Assembly (NCBI GenBank): GCA_037953745.1
Contig: JBAKBP010007428.1
Location: 1 to 64,000, forward strand
Direction: 5' to 3'
DNA length: 64,000 bases
Origin: Lithodes maja
Taxonomy: Eukaryota > Arthropoda > Malacostraca > Decapoda > Lithodidae
Positions 10,401 to 20,150 of the stretch are shown in pieces. How positions within the stretch are numbered: position 1 is the stretch's first letter; each line of letters opens with the position of its first letter. Under the pieces are notes generated by a model. It had not been told where the DNA came from and searched no databases. It was given only the letters and a program-made list of their open reading frames with translations. Position numbers and translations under genes: made by a program.

Positions 10401-10754
10401 GGTCGGCAAACTACTGGGATGGCTGGGAGTCGAGTGTAGGGGAAGCATGGCCGAAGGGCTCTGAGCACTCAACCCATCTCGCTCACCAGTCACCCTGCCC
10501 AGTACACACATTATCAAGTTATCCCTGGTCATGCTGCTAGTACCCGCATGACCGATAGCTGTGGCCAGGCATTGAAGACCGTAGCGATCCATACCCTCCA
10601 ACCGCTCGGCAGTAACAGGCCATTGCAAAAATATCCTAGCATCCTCCTCACAGTTCACCTGATTAACCCTTTCATCATACTGCTGTTCCTCAGTTTCGAC
10701 ATTACGTACTGTGTCTCCATTCTCCTCTGATCCGGTATAAGACATGATGCTCAC
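7419..10754 (-). CDS. Gag-protease-integrase fused polyprotein of element 1, with two in-frame deletions
   Basis: 1111 aa. The N-terminal Gag region has Q-rich coiled coil (about residues 165-210), then a capsid part with IKQLMMLEQFFKS and FEAAEMADRRL resembling a SCAN domain, then a CCHC zinc knuckle CFKCHQEGHKANEC near residue 463. An aspartic protease follows with LRDTGASQTLL (Asp near 553). The integrase comes next, before any RT: VATRYPDAYP, SDQGSHFTS (Asp near 838) and SQGVLERWHSTLK (Glu). Against element 2, the HHCC finger and first catalytic Asp of integrase are missing; the frame jumps from SDAQSGD to VATRYPD. A second in-frame jump from VEDNW to KDKKVKW removes nearly all of RT including the catalytic Asp pair. 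Gag and protease look intact and could still make particles. Confidence 0.9.
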   Translation of the reverse strand: MSIMSYTGSEENGDTVRNVETEEQQYDERVNQVNCEEDARIFLQWPVTAERLEGMDRYGLQCLATAIGHAGTSSMTRDNLIMCVLGRVTGERDGLSAQSPSAMLPLHSTPSHPSSLPTPGTLPQLGGDWQGGLPLGGPPVISNIVAPSPLQGLTPELLYQLELAKIQQQQRACELQLQHQQQIELAKIEERKSHQQIELAKIQAESTKYCADRDVEKSRVETTGQRLGAGNRAHDQSLSHLLKLVSVFDKSGVTEFFARFEKCQEHQWPENKWAALVSSRLIGKGLKAYNALPLESCIVYEDLKEAVLRAYELQPETYRLKFRGVTKGRDSTFLEHARDLSDAMGNWLRSEKVTTFDGIKQLMMLEQFFKSTGGDLTLNLKEKNPRTLFEAAEMADRRLSLIRGCGSSQKYDASARDRYPPPPRSNDTFKQKSNVTKTESKPNTTPYEKSQGLFTSQYKPKPKFMCFKCHQEGHKANECPSRPPPAAVSFAHGIGVFKRTSEFVRGNSSEVNTLPVQKDPEGLFPVRDAFSDHRGLGCVEWGGRRHEVRILRDTGASQTLLRNLTGKPVNTAWVVVVQGVNATRSYPLVRMKMEVDGVTHDLDVGIVEKLPVGGVDLLLGNDFAGPTSEAPPLVVAEKPADVSREEQEWVEKCPVKPMACVATRSLASRESHSGQQSLDQRRKGTEKGLKVDAVESLVSTDLLGDSLLGPNFESGEDPLTVTEKAEDGLKKTKRQQRYTEREQREAKFSVGRGHELFRKHLDKLAPLDIRKLQLEDPEVLECGTGAVELEEDSDAQSGDVATRYPDAYPMRNGSAKTVVRSLLVYFSRYGYPQGIQSDQGSHFTSSLFVRAMPQHGIVTVVSSAYHPESQGVLERWHSTLKSMLRCCCFESGKGWDLGLPYVLFAAREVPGESLGFSPNELVFGHLVRGPLHMVEEIWEGAEKPCSMLKYVLDNRERMLRSLELAGRNLTSSHALMKDRYDLKVKLREFHVGQEVLILLPLVGHPLSAKYSGPYRVVERLSDLDCLVAAPDRRKRNQLCHVNLRKEYVRHPPEPLTVPVMTFSSQGGEGERDSQAQVEDNWKDKKVKWVPECEKAFGVVKHLLCTHPILRL

Positions 10755-10940
10755 AAAAATTTCTCACCTCAATATTCAGAAAAGAAGCACCCCAAACTCT
10801 TATACCTCAATATACACACAAAATATCTCGGAAATACTCAAGGGCTATGTTGCAAAAAAAATTATTCTTGCTGATCCCCGCAAAATATTCCCCAAAACAA
10901 CAAATGTTCCCTGCTAATAAATGTAGGTTCACCAAATCCT
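10755..10940 (-). other. Leader of element 1 between primer site and gag
   Basis: Short untranslated stretch between the primer-binding site and the gag start. No other signal seen. Confidence 0.6.
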
Positions 10941-10954
10941 AGGTAAGGTCGCCA
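10941..10954 (-). promoter_or_regulatory. Putative primer-binding site of element 1
   Basis: Two bases inside the 5' LTR the element strand reads TGGCGACCTTACC. It starts with TGG, complement of a tRNA CCA end, and sits where reverse transcription is primed. Element 2 has TGGCGACCTTGCAC at the same place. The tRNA used cannot be named with certainty. Confidence 0.7.
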
Positions 10955-10956
10955 TT

Positions 10957-12760
10957 TGTTACGACTGAGGTTCAAATATATCAGGGCTCATATTCATTGG
11001 ACTAGTAATGGCATAAATGCTACAACGGAAAGCGCTAGATCCAACCTCTGATGTATATTCCCAGTGAACAAAGAACACAAATACTCTCCAGAGTTCTATA
11101 TGCAATAATAGGTTGTCAAACTCTCAATAAATGTGCGTCTACTCTAGGCTTAATGTTATGTGAAAACAGCCTATTACTACCTATAACCGAAGGTGCTTGG
11201 TTATGGTATGCAAAGTAAGGTGGTAAGAGAAGTTACAGCTTACGTTACTTTAATCAATAAATGTCAGGCACTCCTGCATGAAAGAAAGTGCACTAAAGTC
11301 CTTCAACACCAACAAGGAATCTTCTTTAAATGTTAGATGCTCGAATCGGAAATGGAACCCAAAAAGGCAGGCAGCGGAACAATACTCGGGCAGGCTATAC
11401 ACACAAAAAGGCAGGAGATATAATGCAGTCGGAGCCAAGAATATACTAAACGCCACAACAATAATAATAATCGCCACGACAATGCAGTATTCCTATCAAC
11501 AAAAAGAGCCTAAGTCGTGTGTGTCTCAATACATCAAACTAGGCTGCGAAATGCTGGTGTAATCATAAACGGGTGTGCATAAAAAGAGTAATTGGTTTAA
11601 TATACTTAATGTCTACTGTGACTGATAAAGTCTAGCTAGAGTCAATGATACGAGATACTGGTGCGCATGGCATGCCGCATAGCCTAGTGCAAATCTCAAG
11701 TCTGTGCGTCAAATATTATGTTATAATGAAGGGTAGCTCTCTTGAGAAACCTTAATACCGAAGTATTAAGCGTTCTCCTGGCGTACCTCAAAGACAAACA
11801 ACGAGCTTAGAACAGTGCAGAATGGTATAGGCAAAAAGCCCTCATTCGTGCATGCTCTACTCTCAATGGCACACAGACTAGAATTTACCCAATCAACTCC
11901 AGTTCTCAGGTATGTCGTGCAGCTTTTAACTAAAGCCAACACCCATCGGAAACAATACCTTATAGTATCAGACTCCTAGTCTAGCATTATCTAATCCAGC
12001 AGAACACTAATAATTATAGGAAGCAGTACTGCAAACAATATGAATGCCAACCAATGCTTCGTGATCAACTTATCTAAACAACTAACATCATGGGTTATAT
12101 CAGACCTTAACGCATAATACAACTGGCCAGCATGAAGCTGATTATGCAGAGTTAACCAGAGGGGGTATAATATTAATAAAAGGTGGTGAAAGATATGGAA
12201 AATGAGAGAGATAGGCAGAGGAAATGGTTCTCAGGTGCGGAGAGGGGAACAGATATCAAAGGGATAAGAGGGATGCGTTCTAGAAACCAGATCTGAGGGA
12301 GAAAGTGGCGAGAGGGCTGTATATATACTAGCTCGAGCCGCGTGGGAAAAAAGCGGTAACAAGTCCTTCAGCCAATACTAAAGAAGCCAGCCAAACATGA
12401 CTTCACAAAGCATGGTAAAAAACTCCCTCAACGAATCTCCACGAGGCCAGCCAGCTATGACGTCATCGAGTATAGCAAAACACTACGCGCCTCCTCTCAC
12501 TCTGTTCTACTCTCTCTCTCTCTCTCTCTCTCAATTCCTATCATTACTACTTAATGATAAAACATATACTTTGCAATTAAATATATAAAGCCTTGACATG
12601 GGCGAAAACAAAGCCTTTCTGGACTGCCCATGACACAAGCTTTCATATGAAATAAAGCACACAATAATACATCAACTGTAGCCACATCCACTGCCCTGGC
12701 GATCCTAGCGAGTCACTGTAGGACAAGTCATGCGGTTCTAACGGAGTGGTTAACGTCACA
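10957..12760 (-). repeat. 5' LTR of element 1
   Basis: About 1.8 kb, collinear with 4747-6553. It carries a longer CT dinucleotide run near 12513 and ends at the direct repeat AATAC shared with the left flank. Confidence 0.93.
12320..12328 (-). promoter_or_regulatory. Candidate TATA box of the element 1 LTR
   Basis: GTATATATAC, read on the minus strand, is followed by CCCTCTCGCCACTTTC. The solo LTR has TATAAAAAG followed by GTCTCGCCACATTTTC, so the arrangement is shared. The 3' LTR has the same site near 6120. Confidence 0.5.
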
Positions 12761-12895
12761 ATACTGACAAAGAAATGGGTCAAAAAGGTCTTAAATTCGA
12801 CAAACTAATGGGCCAAACGTCTTAAAATACAAACAAATGGGGCTAAGCATGAGAAAGGGAGCCAGAAAAACCGAACCTCCCCCCCCCCCCCCTTA
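12761..12895. repeat. Right half of the family F foldback split by element 1
   Basis: Continues the foldback interrupted at 4746, with AAACTAATGGGCCAAACGTC and AATGGGGCTAAGCATGAG, ending at a C run and TTAAT. Confidence 0.7.
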
Positions 12896-12936
12896 ATCAA
12901 ACAAACTATATTGTCTGCACCAGTATTGACGAGTAT

Positions 12937-13151
12937 TATAGTCTATTCGCTGTAAGTAGGCGAGAAATCATAACCTCTAACTTCTGTAACTCCAAAACGA
13001 CTAGAGTAATCGAGCTAATATTTCTACCATTTGGGAAGAGTCAGTCAAGGAATAGATGTGGTGATTTATAGCCAATTTGCTTTAGCCCTTTTTGAGTTAC
13101 AGAGGATAGAGGTCATGATTTTTCGCCTACTTACAGCGAATAGACTATAGT
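12937..13151. repeat. Palindromic MITE, family T (TA type)
   Basis: Starts TATAGTCTATTCGCTGTAAG and ends with its reverse complement. Inside, CTCTAACTTCTGTAACTC pairs imperfectly with GAGTTACAGAGGATAGAG. TA flanks are consistent with a Tc1/mariner target. Other copies: 29697-29912, 33593-33815 and 59619-59834. Confidence 0.75.
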
Positions 13152-13255
13152 ATGGGTATGAACATATTTAAGTGTTAACCCCTTCAGCACGATGACGTCA
13201 TTTTCACCATATTGTAGTTACCATTCGACTATTTTCTTTAACTTACAATCTATAG

Positions 13256-13438
13256 GTAGCGCCAACGAACTTGACAATAATCTGGACCCCTTAACTTAGC
13301 AATCGGGCTGACATTTCTATCATTTGGGAAGAGCCCACCAGGAAATAGGTGTGGATATTTACAGCCAGTTTGCTCTAGGCTCTTTCAAGTTATGAGAAGT
13401 TAAGGGGTCAAAATTATTGTCAAGTTCGTTGGCGCTAC
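13256..13438. repeat. Palindromic MITE with GTAGCGCCAACG ends
   Basis: Begins GTAGCGCCAACGAACTTGAC and ends with the complement GTCAAGTTCGTTGGCGCTAC, about 25 bp of near-perfect inverted repeat. Its middle (CATTTGGGAAGAG, ATTTACAGCCAGTTTGCTCT) resembles family T. A half copy sits in an IR-A intron at about 41160-41280. Confidence 0.8.
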
Positions 13439-13547
13439 ATAAACCTCTAGAACTCAGGGGGTAAATATAGGATCTCGATAAACCCTCTGAATATCATTGG
13501 TCCTTCTGAAACTGCATACAATCGTCTAACTTTAGCCAGAATCAAAG

Positions 13548-13910
13548 GTAAATTTCTTTTCAGAAAAGATATAGGCAAATATTGGTTTGGTAACAGTTGT
13601 AGATAGGTGTAATAGGCTACCAAGTGCTATAGTGGGATTAAGAACGTTAGGGACCTTTAAGATAAAATTAGATAGGCATATGGACGAGACGAGATGGGTT
13701 GGGTGTGAGGAGGATCTGTCAGGTGTGGGCCAATCGGCGCTCTGCAGACCCCGTTTTCTGACCTCTGACCGTTTCGGTGAGGTCAGCCCTAATGATGTTA
13801 GTGAGCTGGGCTTATAATTAGGCCTTATAATTAGGGTTAAGTGTGAGAGGGATCTGCCTTTTTTGGGCCAATCGGCTTTCTGGAGACTCCCATTTTCTTA
13901 TGTTCTTATG
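13548..13910 (+). mobile_element. CR1-like LINE, 3' terminal fragment
   Basis: Matches the end of the LINE at 61142-61813, from TTTCAGAAAAGATATAGGCA onward through the last codons (about 13587-13700, with indels) and the 3' UTR, to CTTATGTTCTTATG. A tail of short TTCTTATG repeats is typical of CR1/L2-type LINEs. Strongly 5' truncated. Confidence 0.8.
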
Positions 13911-14145
13911 TAAAAAGGCGTCATCGTGCTAAATGATAGTAATGATCCCAATGGCACCAATATGTCGGAAAATTTATGGTCTCTGTTACTATAGAGTCGC
14001 TAGGTTGTAACACGCTCTATCCATCTTGCAATCAATAACAAGAGCCTTTCAGCATAATCACAATGTAATAATTAGTGCAAGGGATGGCGACCACGAACAT
14101 TAGATAGATCGATAGAAAGTCACGAATCCCACCACCCCTCTAGGC

Positions 14146-14238
14146 GTCACTACGGGGGGAGGTACCGGGGACTTGTTTATATACAGGGGAGGAGTAATGT
14201 GTCGCACTGCAGACCTTACCTCGCCACCGGAACATCTT
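14146..14238 (+). repeat. Dispersed repeat R1, copy 1
   Basis: A conserved block of roughly 90 bp: GGTACCGGGGACTTGTTTAT, ATACAGGGGAGGAGT, CACTGCAGACCTTACCTCGC, CACCGGAACATCTT. It recurs at 15931, 31603, 45786 and 45940. Its nature is unknown; it contains a TATA-like TTTATATA. A shorter echo at 14315-14345 and an R2 copy (14346-14450, reverse) follow. Confidence 0.75.
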
Positions 14239-14268
14239 AAGAAACTCCTCTGTTGTTGGTAAGGCTTA

Positions 14269-14316
<48 letters not shown>

Positions 14317-14496
14317 CTGTATACAGGGGAGGGGTGATGTGTCGCACCCAAGGGACTGGAGCTCTCGCAGAGAGGCTCTAGTCCTGACGTTATTCTTGAC
14401 TTAGTGTGCTGGCTTAATAATTCAATAGGGTTGATAGCCTCTGAAGTCTATTTAAAAAAAAAAAAAAAAATCGATTTAGATTACAAGTGATTTTTG

Positions 14497-14790
14497 TTAA
14501 GGGGAGATGGGCCGGTTTTCTGGACCACTTTCTCCCTCATGTTTAGCCCCATTAGTTTCAGATATTTAGATGTTTGCACCATTAGTTAGTCAATTTTAAG
14601 ACCTTTTGCCCCATTTATTCGTCAATATTTAGACCTTTCATGCTTTTTAGGTGTAATGTTGGAAGAACCGGCCTTCGGCCGGGAAATTTGTCTACCGAAA
14701 AATGTATAAATTAATCTAGAAGGGGGATCTAATGGGTGTTTTTTTTTTAATTTGCTGGAGGTCTAGGGAGGAAACTAGAAAAATAATGAA
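14497..14790. repeat. Foldback repeat, family F copy
   Basis: Starts TTAAGGGGAGATGG, contains CATTAGTTAGTCAATTTTAA, the hairpin CCGGCCTTCGGCCGG and GATCTAATGGGTG. The right edge is not sharp. Confidence 0.65.
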
Positions 14791-14984
14791 TACATGCAAA
14801 AATCGCCAAAAAGTGAACCCTTAAAGGCGAGAAACATTGGGCTCAATTAAGAAAGGGTCACGCTTCCATTCCTTATGTGTTTTTGTTTGTGTTTTCAAAT
14901 TCATAATGGTTTATTTTAGTCATATGTGTATTATATGGTGAAGGAGATAGGTCCTTTCAATTATAAAGGCTATCGGTCATATTG

Positions 14985-15145
14985 ACAACGTTTATAATAT
15001 ACCGGTAAATATAATATGTTTTTATATATAGAGAAACGTTTATAAATATTATATGTTTTTATATATATAGTGAAACGTTTATAATATTATATGTTTTTAT
15101 ATATATAGAAACGTTTATAATATATGTTTTTATATATAGAGAGAG
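14985..15145. repeat. AT-rich tandem repeat, about four units of 35-45 bp
   Basis: Imperfect repeats of GAAACGTTTATAATATTATA plus TGTTTTTATATATA. Confidence 0.8.
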
Positions 15146-15930
15146 AGACAAAACATATGTTCCGGCCAAATGCCGATTTTTGTAAGTCACAGACTCGCTA
15201 TCGGGTTGGCTAGAAACAAATCGACACCTAAACCGAAGCGTCTACAAACTCTTTAAACTAATGTAGCCATACAAGGATGAAACTTGTTATTCAATAAATA
15301 CTATAAATAGTTTTGTAGTTGATGTATAGAAAATTATACCCATAAATTCGTTTCAAAAGATATACATCCATTATTTGAAATAGATGAGGTCCACGTACTT
15401 TTATGATAAATTTTACGATCGTAAATTCCAATCTTAAATTTATACTAAAGTGACATTAGTATGACTATAGCCTATTCGTTGTAAGTAGACGAACAATCAT
15501 GACAATGTGGTTACCAATCACGAAACACGCAAAAATTACAGTTCTACATAAACAAGGACATAATAGCGGCATTATATAATATGAATTACAGTCTTTCCTT
15601 GTTTTATATTATCTAAAGATACTCATGGAACACTGTATATAGTTCTTATAATGTTACCTGCTCTATTGGCCAATATACAGTATAATAAAGTTACCATCGC
15701 AGGAGGCTTACGGTAGTTTTGGGATTATAAATATACGTTGCCTGCTCTTCTAGACAATCTAAAATCGAGTAACTAATTCACCTAAATTATTTCCCGTGCT
15801 GCTCTAACGGGTAACCGACTTGGGAAAACAGAGAGAAATGAAGAAACGTTCATGGAAGTCCAAGTTATTGCCAAGTGAACGTCGTAAGATAATTCAGAGC
15901 TGGGAAAACGGTAGATAAATGGCAACACTG
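15146..15930. other. Stretch with no recognisable gene
   Basis: AT-rich, no convincing exon. It contains fragments of family F (15170-15240) and family T (near 15463-15510) and nothing else I can name. Confidence 0.5.
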
Positions 15931-16040
15931 CTACGGGGGAGGTACCGGGGACTTTTTTATATACAGGGGAGGAGTGATGTGTGGCACTGCAGACCTTACC
16001 TCGCCACCAGGCACAGCTCTTACTGCTTCCCTTGTAAGTA
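15931..16040 (+). repeat. Dispersed repeat R1, copy 2
   Basis: Same block as 14146-14238. It extends to CTTACTGCTTCCCTTGTAAG, which includes a splice-donor-like GTAAGT, also present in the copy at 45786. Confidence 0.75.
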
Positions 16041-16350
16041 AGAGAAGCGAGAAAAACAAAGCCACAATGGGATCGCCACCCCCTTCTGACATCATTAGGT
16101 TGGACTTGTTTATAGAGAGAGGAGCGAAGTGAGCCAGTCTAGACCTAACTTGAGTTGAATTGGAAAACCTAGAAGATTATTACATTCTAGAACACATGCT
16201 AGATCAGTATCACTCCTCATTTTGATCACTTGCGATTTTTATGCTATAAGGAAAATAGAGCTGTAGGCATCGTTATTTAGCATTATTACCAGATACATTT
16301 ATAAATACATGAAACTAAATTAATCATACTTCCATCCATCAGAAACTTAC

Positions 16351-18215
16351 TGTGACGCATGTCGAGTGTGAGCATGCTGTACAGAACGCCTAGTCATGCC
16401 CCACTCTCGCTAGGATCGTCAGGGCAGGAACTTTGGCTGTAGTCTGTGTAGAGTTTTCTAACTTAGTTCATGTGAGCCGTTGTACTATAAGTATTATGAA
16501 TATGTATTTTGTTTTCATCTGAGTCAACGAGTTCTATTTTATATCATTAGTTATAAGTATGGTGTATAAAACTTATTTGTAATGATGAGAGGAGAGAGAG
16601 AGAGATTACGTAACGGGGGGTCAGTCGGTGCGCCATGCGGGAGGTGGGCCTAACTTACTAGCACTCCCCTCCTCCCTCCTCCCCCTCAGTGCGTGGGAAA
16701 GCCTTTGTCTATCCCAGATTGAGAGAGATAAATTACGTAATGATTGTCAGTGGGCGGTCCTTAGTTGTTTATGATATGCTCACTAGAGGGCCGAGTATAA
16801 AAAGGGAAGTCTCGCCACATTTTCTTCAGAACTCATTAGGCAGAGCGACTTCTCATTTCCCTTGCTACTATATATATTCTTCTGACTGATGTGAACTTTC
16901 TCTACTACCGTACATTCTATCTCCTCTTTTCCCGACCCTTTTTTAACTTCAATGGTCCCGTTGGTGCAGAGCTAGTCAGTCAACGTATTATCGCTTGAGT
17001 TCTCACGAGATATATGCCTAGTAGATAGCCTATTTTGGAAGGGATAATTTAGAATAGGATTGATTAATGTTTGTTGCACTCGTATATGCATTTCCCTGTG
17101 TATTATTATTATTGTTCCTGTTTTCTGCTAGTCTAGGTAATGCTAGACTGGGATAAGGCTACTGGTGTTGTGATTCCCGATGTGTACTAGATTTTGTTGA
17201 ACCTGTACAATCGCAACGGAGACGTGGGAAGCCTAGGTGGTCTTTCTGACTGTGTACCTTGTGAGTTTAGCACTGTGTTGCGAGTGAGGGCTTTTGCCTC
17301 TGCCACCCAACACTGTGCTAACTCGTTTGCTTTGACTTTGAGAGGATCGCCAGGAGAGAACCAGATACTAGTGATCTGGATCTCTCAAGAGAGCATCCCG
17401 TCAATTAACGTAATTTGGCCGCACAGCCTTAAGGACCTCGCTAGGCTACGAGCCGCTTGCTCAGCCATTGTTTCCTAGCCTACTACATCCCAGCTAGACT
17501 TTGCTCGATTAGCAGATACAGAATAGTATTGAAGCTTTCCTTATGTATGATATTGTTTATGCACTATTGATTTCATGTGTTGCACGCTTAGCTACTTTAG
17601 TGATTAGTGGCCCACGAGCACAATCCGAGGAGGCTATTGCCGGTGCATTGGCGGAGTACTTCTTTTTAATGTTTGCCATTTACTATTGCCTATTCTTATA
17701 ATTCTTCTTATGTCAATTTAAACCTTTAATGATACTTAATTACCAGTGTGTTGCTTATTGAATTGCTGTTCAAAATCCGATACGTACTTCTTACGAGCAT
17801 CCGAGAAGCATCTAACTTTTTCAGAAGATTCCTTGCTCGATGCTCAAGGACTATTGATTAACGTAACGTAATAGTGCCGATCCGAAGTAGAGGGTGGAGG
17901 ACTTCTTAAGTTCTTAGTCAAGGGTGGATTACTTCGGCTTCGGCCAACACTATTCTTTGGTGTTGTGGTGTCTTACTTCTTTGTTTGATTGTTGACCAGA
18001 CTAGATCATTCCTGTCTCTTTATTAGTCTGTTGTTGAACACTAGTACCGAGTTCTTATATACCCCGTTATAGCAGATCGAACTCTGGAGGGTATTGGTGT
18101 TTTTTGTTCGGCTGGCAGTACTCAGGGTTTGGGATCGTGTGTTTCCGTTGTGGCAGCGAGCCGTACTCGAGTCCTGATTGAGAGCCCTGGTGTACCCGAG
18201 TGCCAGGTCGTAACA
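16351..18215 (+). repeat. Solo LTR related to the Gmr1-like elements
   Basis: Begins TGTGACGCATGTCG and ends GGTCGTAACA, the same termini as the LTRs of elements 1 and 2. Length is 1865 bp against about 1.8 kb. A 4-bp repeat TTAC flanks it (16347-16350 and 18216-18219). No internal region is present, so LTR-LTR recombination removed it. Small open frames inside, such as 17194-17478, are not genes. Confidence 0.8.
16796..16803 (+). promoter_or_regulatory. Candidate TATA box of the solo LTR
   Basis: TATAAAAAGGG followed about 30 bp later by TTCAGAACTCATTA, a plausible initiator. It could give an LTR-driven promoter pointing right. Confidence 0.5.
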
Positions 18216-18220
18216 TTACA

Positions 18221-18707
18221 TTAACACTCAAAGAGCGGGTGGTGGAGTATATTTGACTGTGCCGCCCAGTGGGGGGTTTTACCGTAAACGAGCTTGTTTC
18301 CGTGCTCGTTTTCATGCATAAACAAGAGCCAGAGCGTAATACAAGTATGTATCCCTGAAAGGGCGTTAAATGAGCTTTCAAATGACACCAGAACCATCCT
18401 TCTACGATCACTGGTTGTCTTGCAATGATCGTGCAACCGAAGGGCAAAATCGGTAAAATACTGTAATTTCCTTACATTATTACGTGTGAACCGAGTGAGG
18501 GAGGGTGGACTAGGGCAGAGTACATCTCAGTAGCTCCACGGCCACCGTGGCGAGCGGTCATGAGGTAACCTACGCTCCTCCCACCGCTCCGCTCTCTCTC
18601 AGAGCACATTACGTGCTCAAAATTGCATGCGACTATAGCCGGGCCCCGCCACATAGTCCTAGGTTCTCTCGCCCGGCTATAGTCGGGCGCCGCCAAAGAA
18701 GGGTTAA
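18221..18707 (-). mobile_element. TTAA-flanked MITE, family B
   Basis: Left TTAA at 18221-18224 then CACTCAAAGAGCGGG; right end GGGCGCCGCCAAAGAAGGG then TTAA at 18704-18707. A reversed copy is nested in the MITE at 29942-30618, beginning TTAACCCTTCTTTGGCGGCG at 30032. Shared interior includes ATGAGCTTTCAAATGACACC against GGTGTCATTGGAAAGCTC. Confidence 0.7.
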
Positions 18708-19038
18708 TATTGCCTTTCAGTTTAACATCAATGTTTACGCCTTACTTAGCTGTATAATATCGTCGAAATGTAGCTAAACAACGACGAAGAAATACGTCCT
18801 CAATGTAGCTAAATAACGAAGAAATTAAATGCGTCTTCACATACTAAATTTCAAGAAAAAATAAACCTTCAAGTGAACGTCACACACCCAAATAAACAAT
18901 ATTCAAGGCACACATGGATTTACCCTTTCAACTACTGTATATATATTATTTGACATAGCCATCTATTACTATACCCAAACGAAAACATTCAATTTCGAGA
19001 TGGACCTTCTGAATCCTTGGTTTAGACACTGTACGGTA

Positions 19039-19245
19039 GCGCTAATAAGTCATGTCTCAGCTGGCATTACATTTGGCTCGCTCGGTGCTGTGTTTCTGCC
19101 CGTCAGATGTTGAATAGGGTGGGTATGTGAAGGAACATATTTGTATAACTCACTCGAAACGAAAAAATCAAGTTTCAGATATTGCTGATAACAATTATTG
19201 ATCAAAATGTACTTGGTGCCGAGACATCACTTATTTTTTCAGACT
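19039..19245. repeat. MITE-like repeat, family D, second copy
   Basis: Reverse-oriented relative of 2700-2935: GCGCTAATAAGTCATGTCTC, CAGATGTTGAATAGGGTGGG, ACTTGGTGCCGAGACATCAC. Confidence 0.55.
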
Positions 19246-19249
19246 GTAG

Positions 19250-19447
19250 CAGCTACGTGTTTTTAGTTTTATTCTAGCTACATTTAGACGATTATGTGCA
19301 GTTTAGGAAGGATCTGTGGTAGTTAAAGAGGTGAAGTAAGATATTTCGAAGCCTGTTAATTGCCTGAAGCCCTTTTGAAACTTAAGAAAATAGTGTAATA
19401 GTATCCAGAGTAAAGCTAACAGAACTTCACCGGTACAGAAGGGGTCA
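19250..19447. repeat. Family A MITE, partial copy
   Basis: Contains ATTCTAGCTACATTTAGACG, AGTTTAGGAAGGATCTGTGG and ends CACCGGTACAGAAGGGGTCAA, as in 3680-4135. An R2 repeat follows at about 19447-19540. Confidence 0.65.
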
Positions 19448-19549
19448 AGGGGGCTCTAGTCCTGACGGTATGATTGACTTACAGTGTGCTGGCTTAATAA
19501 TCCAGAATGGTTGATAGCCTATGAAGTCCTATTATAACTAACTAATTAA

Positions 19550-19850
19550 GGGGTGGGGGAGGGACGGGGGCGGTTTTCTATCCCCGTCGCCTCATATTTA
19601 GTCCCATTAGGTTTGAGTTCTTACGATATTCCCCCATTAGTCTGGCGATGTTAAAACCTCTCCTGCCAATTGGGTGTCGATTTATACCTGGCGAGCGATA
19701 GTTAGCCTGCAACTTAGGAGGTACAGTACATGCCTTCGACCGGGGTATTTTGCTACCAAAAAATTAACAAATGTATCTCTAAGAGGGGTCTTGAGAGAGT
19801 GTATTTTATTAAGCTTAACGTAGGTTTTGGGAAGAAACTTATATATATAT
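19550..19850. repeat. Foldback repeat, family F copy
   Basis: Starts TTAAGGGGTGGGG, with GGGTGTCGATTTATACCTGG, GCGAGCGATAGTTAGCC and GCCTTCGACCGGGG. Diverged; ends in an AT run. Confidence 0.6.
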
Positions 19851-19920
19851 ATATATATATACAGTATATGATAAACAAATAAATATATAAAAGAAATACA
19901 AATATCCCCTTAATGCACAT

Positions 19921-20150
19921 TGTTACGACTGAGGTTTAAATATATCAGGGTTCTTATTCATTGGACTAGTAATGGCATAAATGCTACAACGGAAAGCGCT
20001 AGATCCAACCTCTGATGTATATTCCCAGTGAACAAAGAACACAAATACTCTCCAGAGTTCTATATGCAATAATAGGTTATCAAACTCTCAATAAATGTGC
20101 GTGTACTCTAGGCTTAATGTTATGTGAAAACAGCCTATTACTACCTATAA
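19921..20150 (-). repeat. LTR fragment of the element 1 family
   Basis: About 230 bp starting TGTTACGACTGAGG, over 97% like 4747-4976 and 10957-11186 by eye. It stops after CTACCTATAACC, where the LINE begins. The rest of the LTR is not seen nearby. Confidence 0.9.

Larger units (their letters stand above)
4747..12760 (-). mobile_element. LTR retrotransposon 1 (Ty3/gypsy superfamily, Gmr1-like), two LTRs, internally deleted
   Basis: An 8-kb insertion on the minus strand. The LTRs are about 1.8 kb each (4747-6553 and 10957-12760), with termini TGTGACG and CGTAACA in element sense. AATAC flanks both sides (4742-4746 and 12760-12764); the duplication is 4 bp (ATAC) or 5 bp depending on whether the terminal base is counted. 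By eye the LTRs differ at roughly 25 positions plus some small indels, 1-2% divergence, so the insertion is fairly young. Internally it keeps gag, a zinc knuckle, protease, the 3' half of integrase and RNase H. Most of RT and the start of integrase are deleted in frame, so it cannot be autonomous. Confidence 0.92.
13175..13934. mobile_element. Diverged MITE related to family A, carrying two nested insertions
   Basis: The left end at TTAA reads CCCCTTCAGCACGATGACGT. Its complement GGCGTCATCGTGCT lies at about 13916-13930, 740 bp away. Between them are a palindromic MITE (13256-13438) and a CR1 3' fragment (13548-13910). Arms such as ACAATCGTCTAACTTTAGCC match family A. The right TTAA is lost. 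Confidence 0.6.

Noticed and set aside
17194..17478. 94-aa open frame as a gene
   Set aside because: Lies wholly inside the solo LTR and has no domain or conserved copy.
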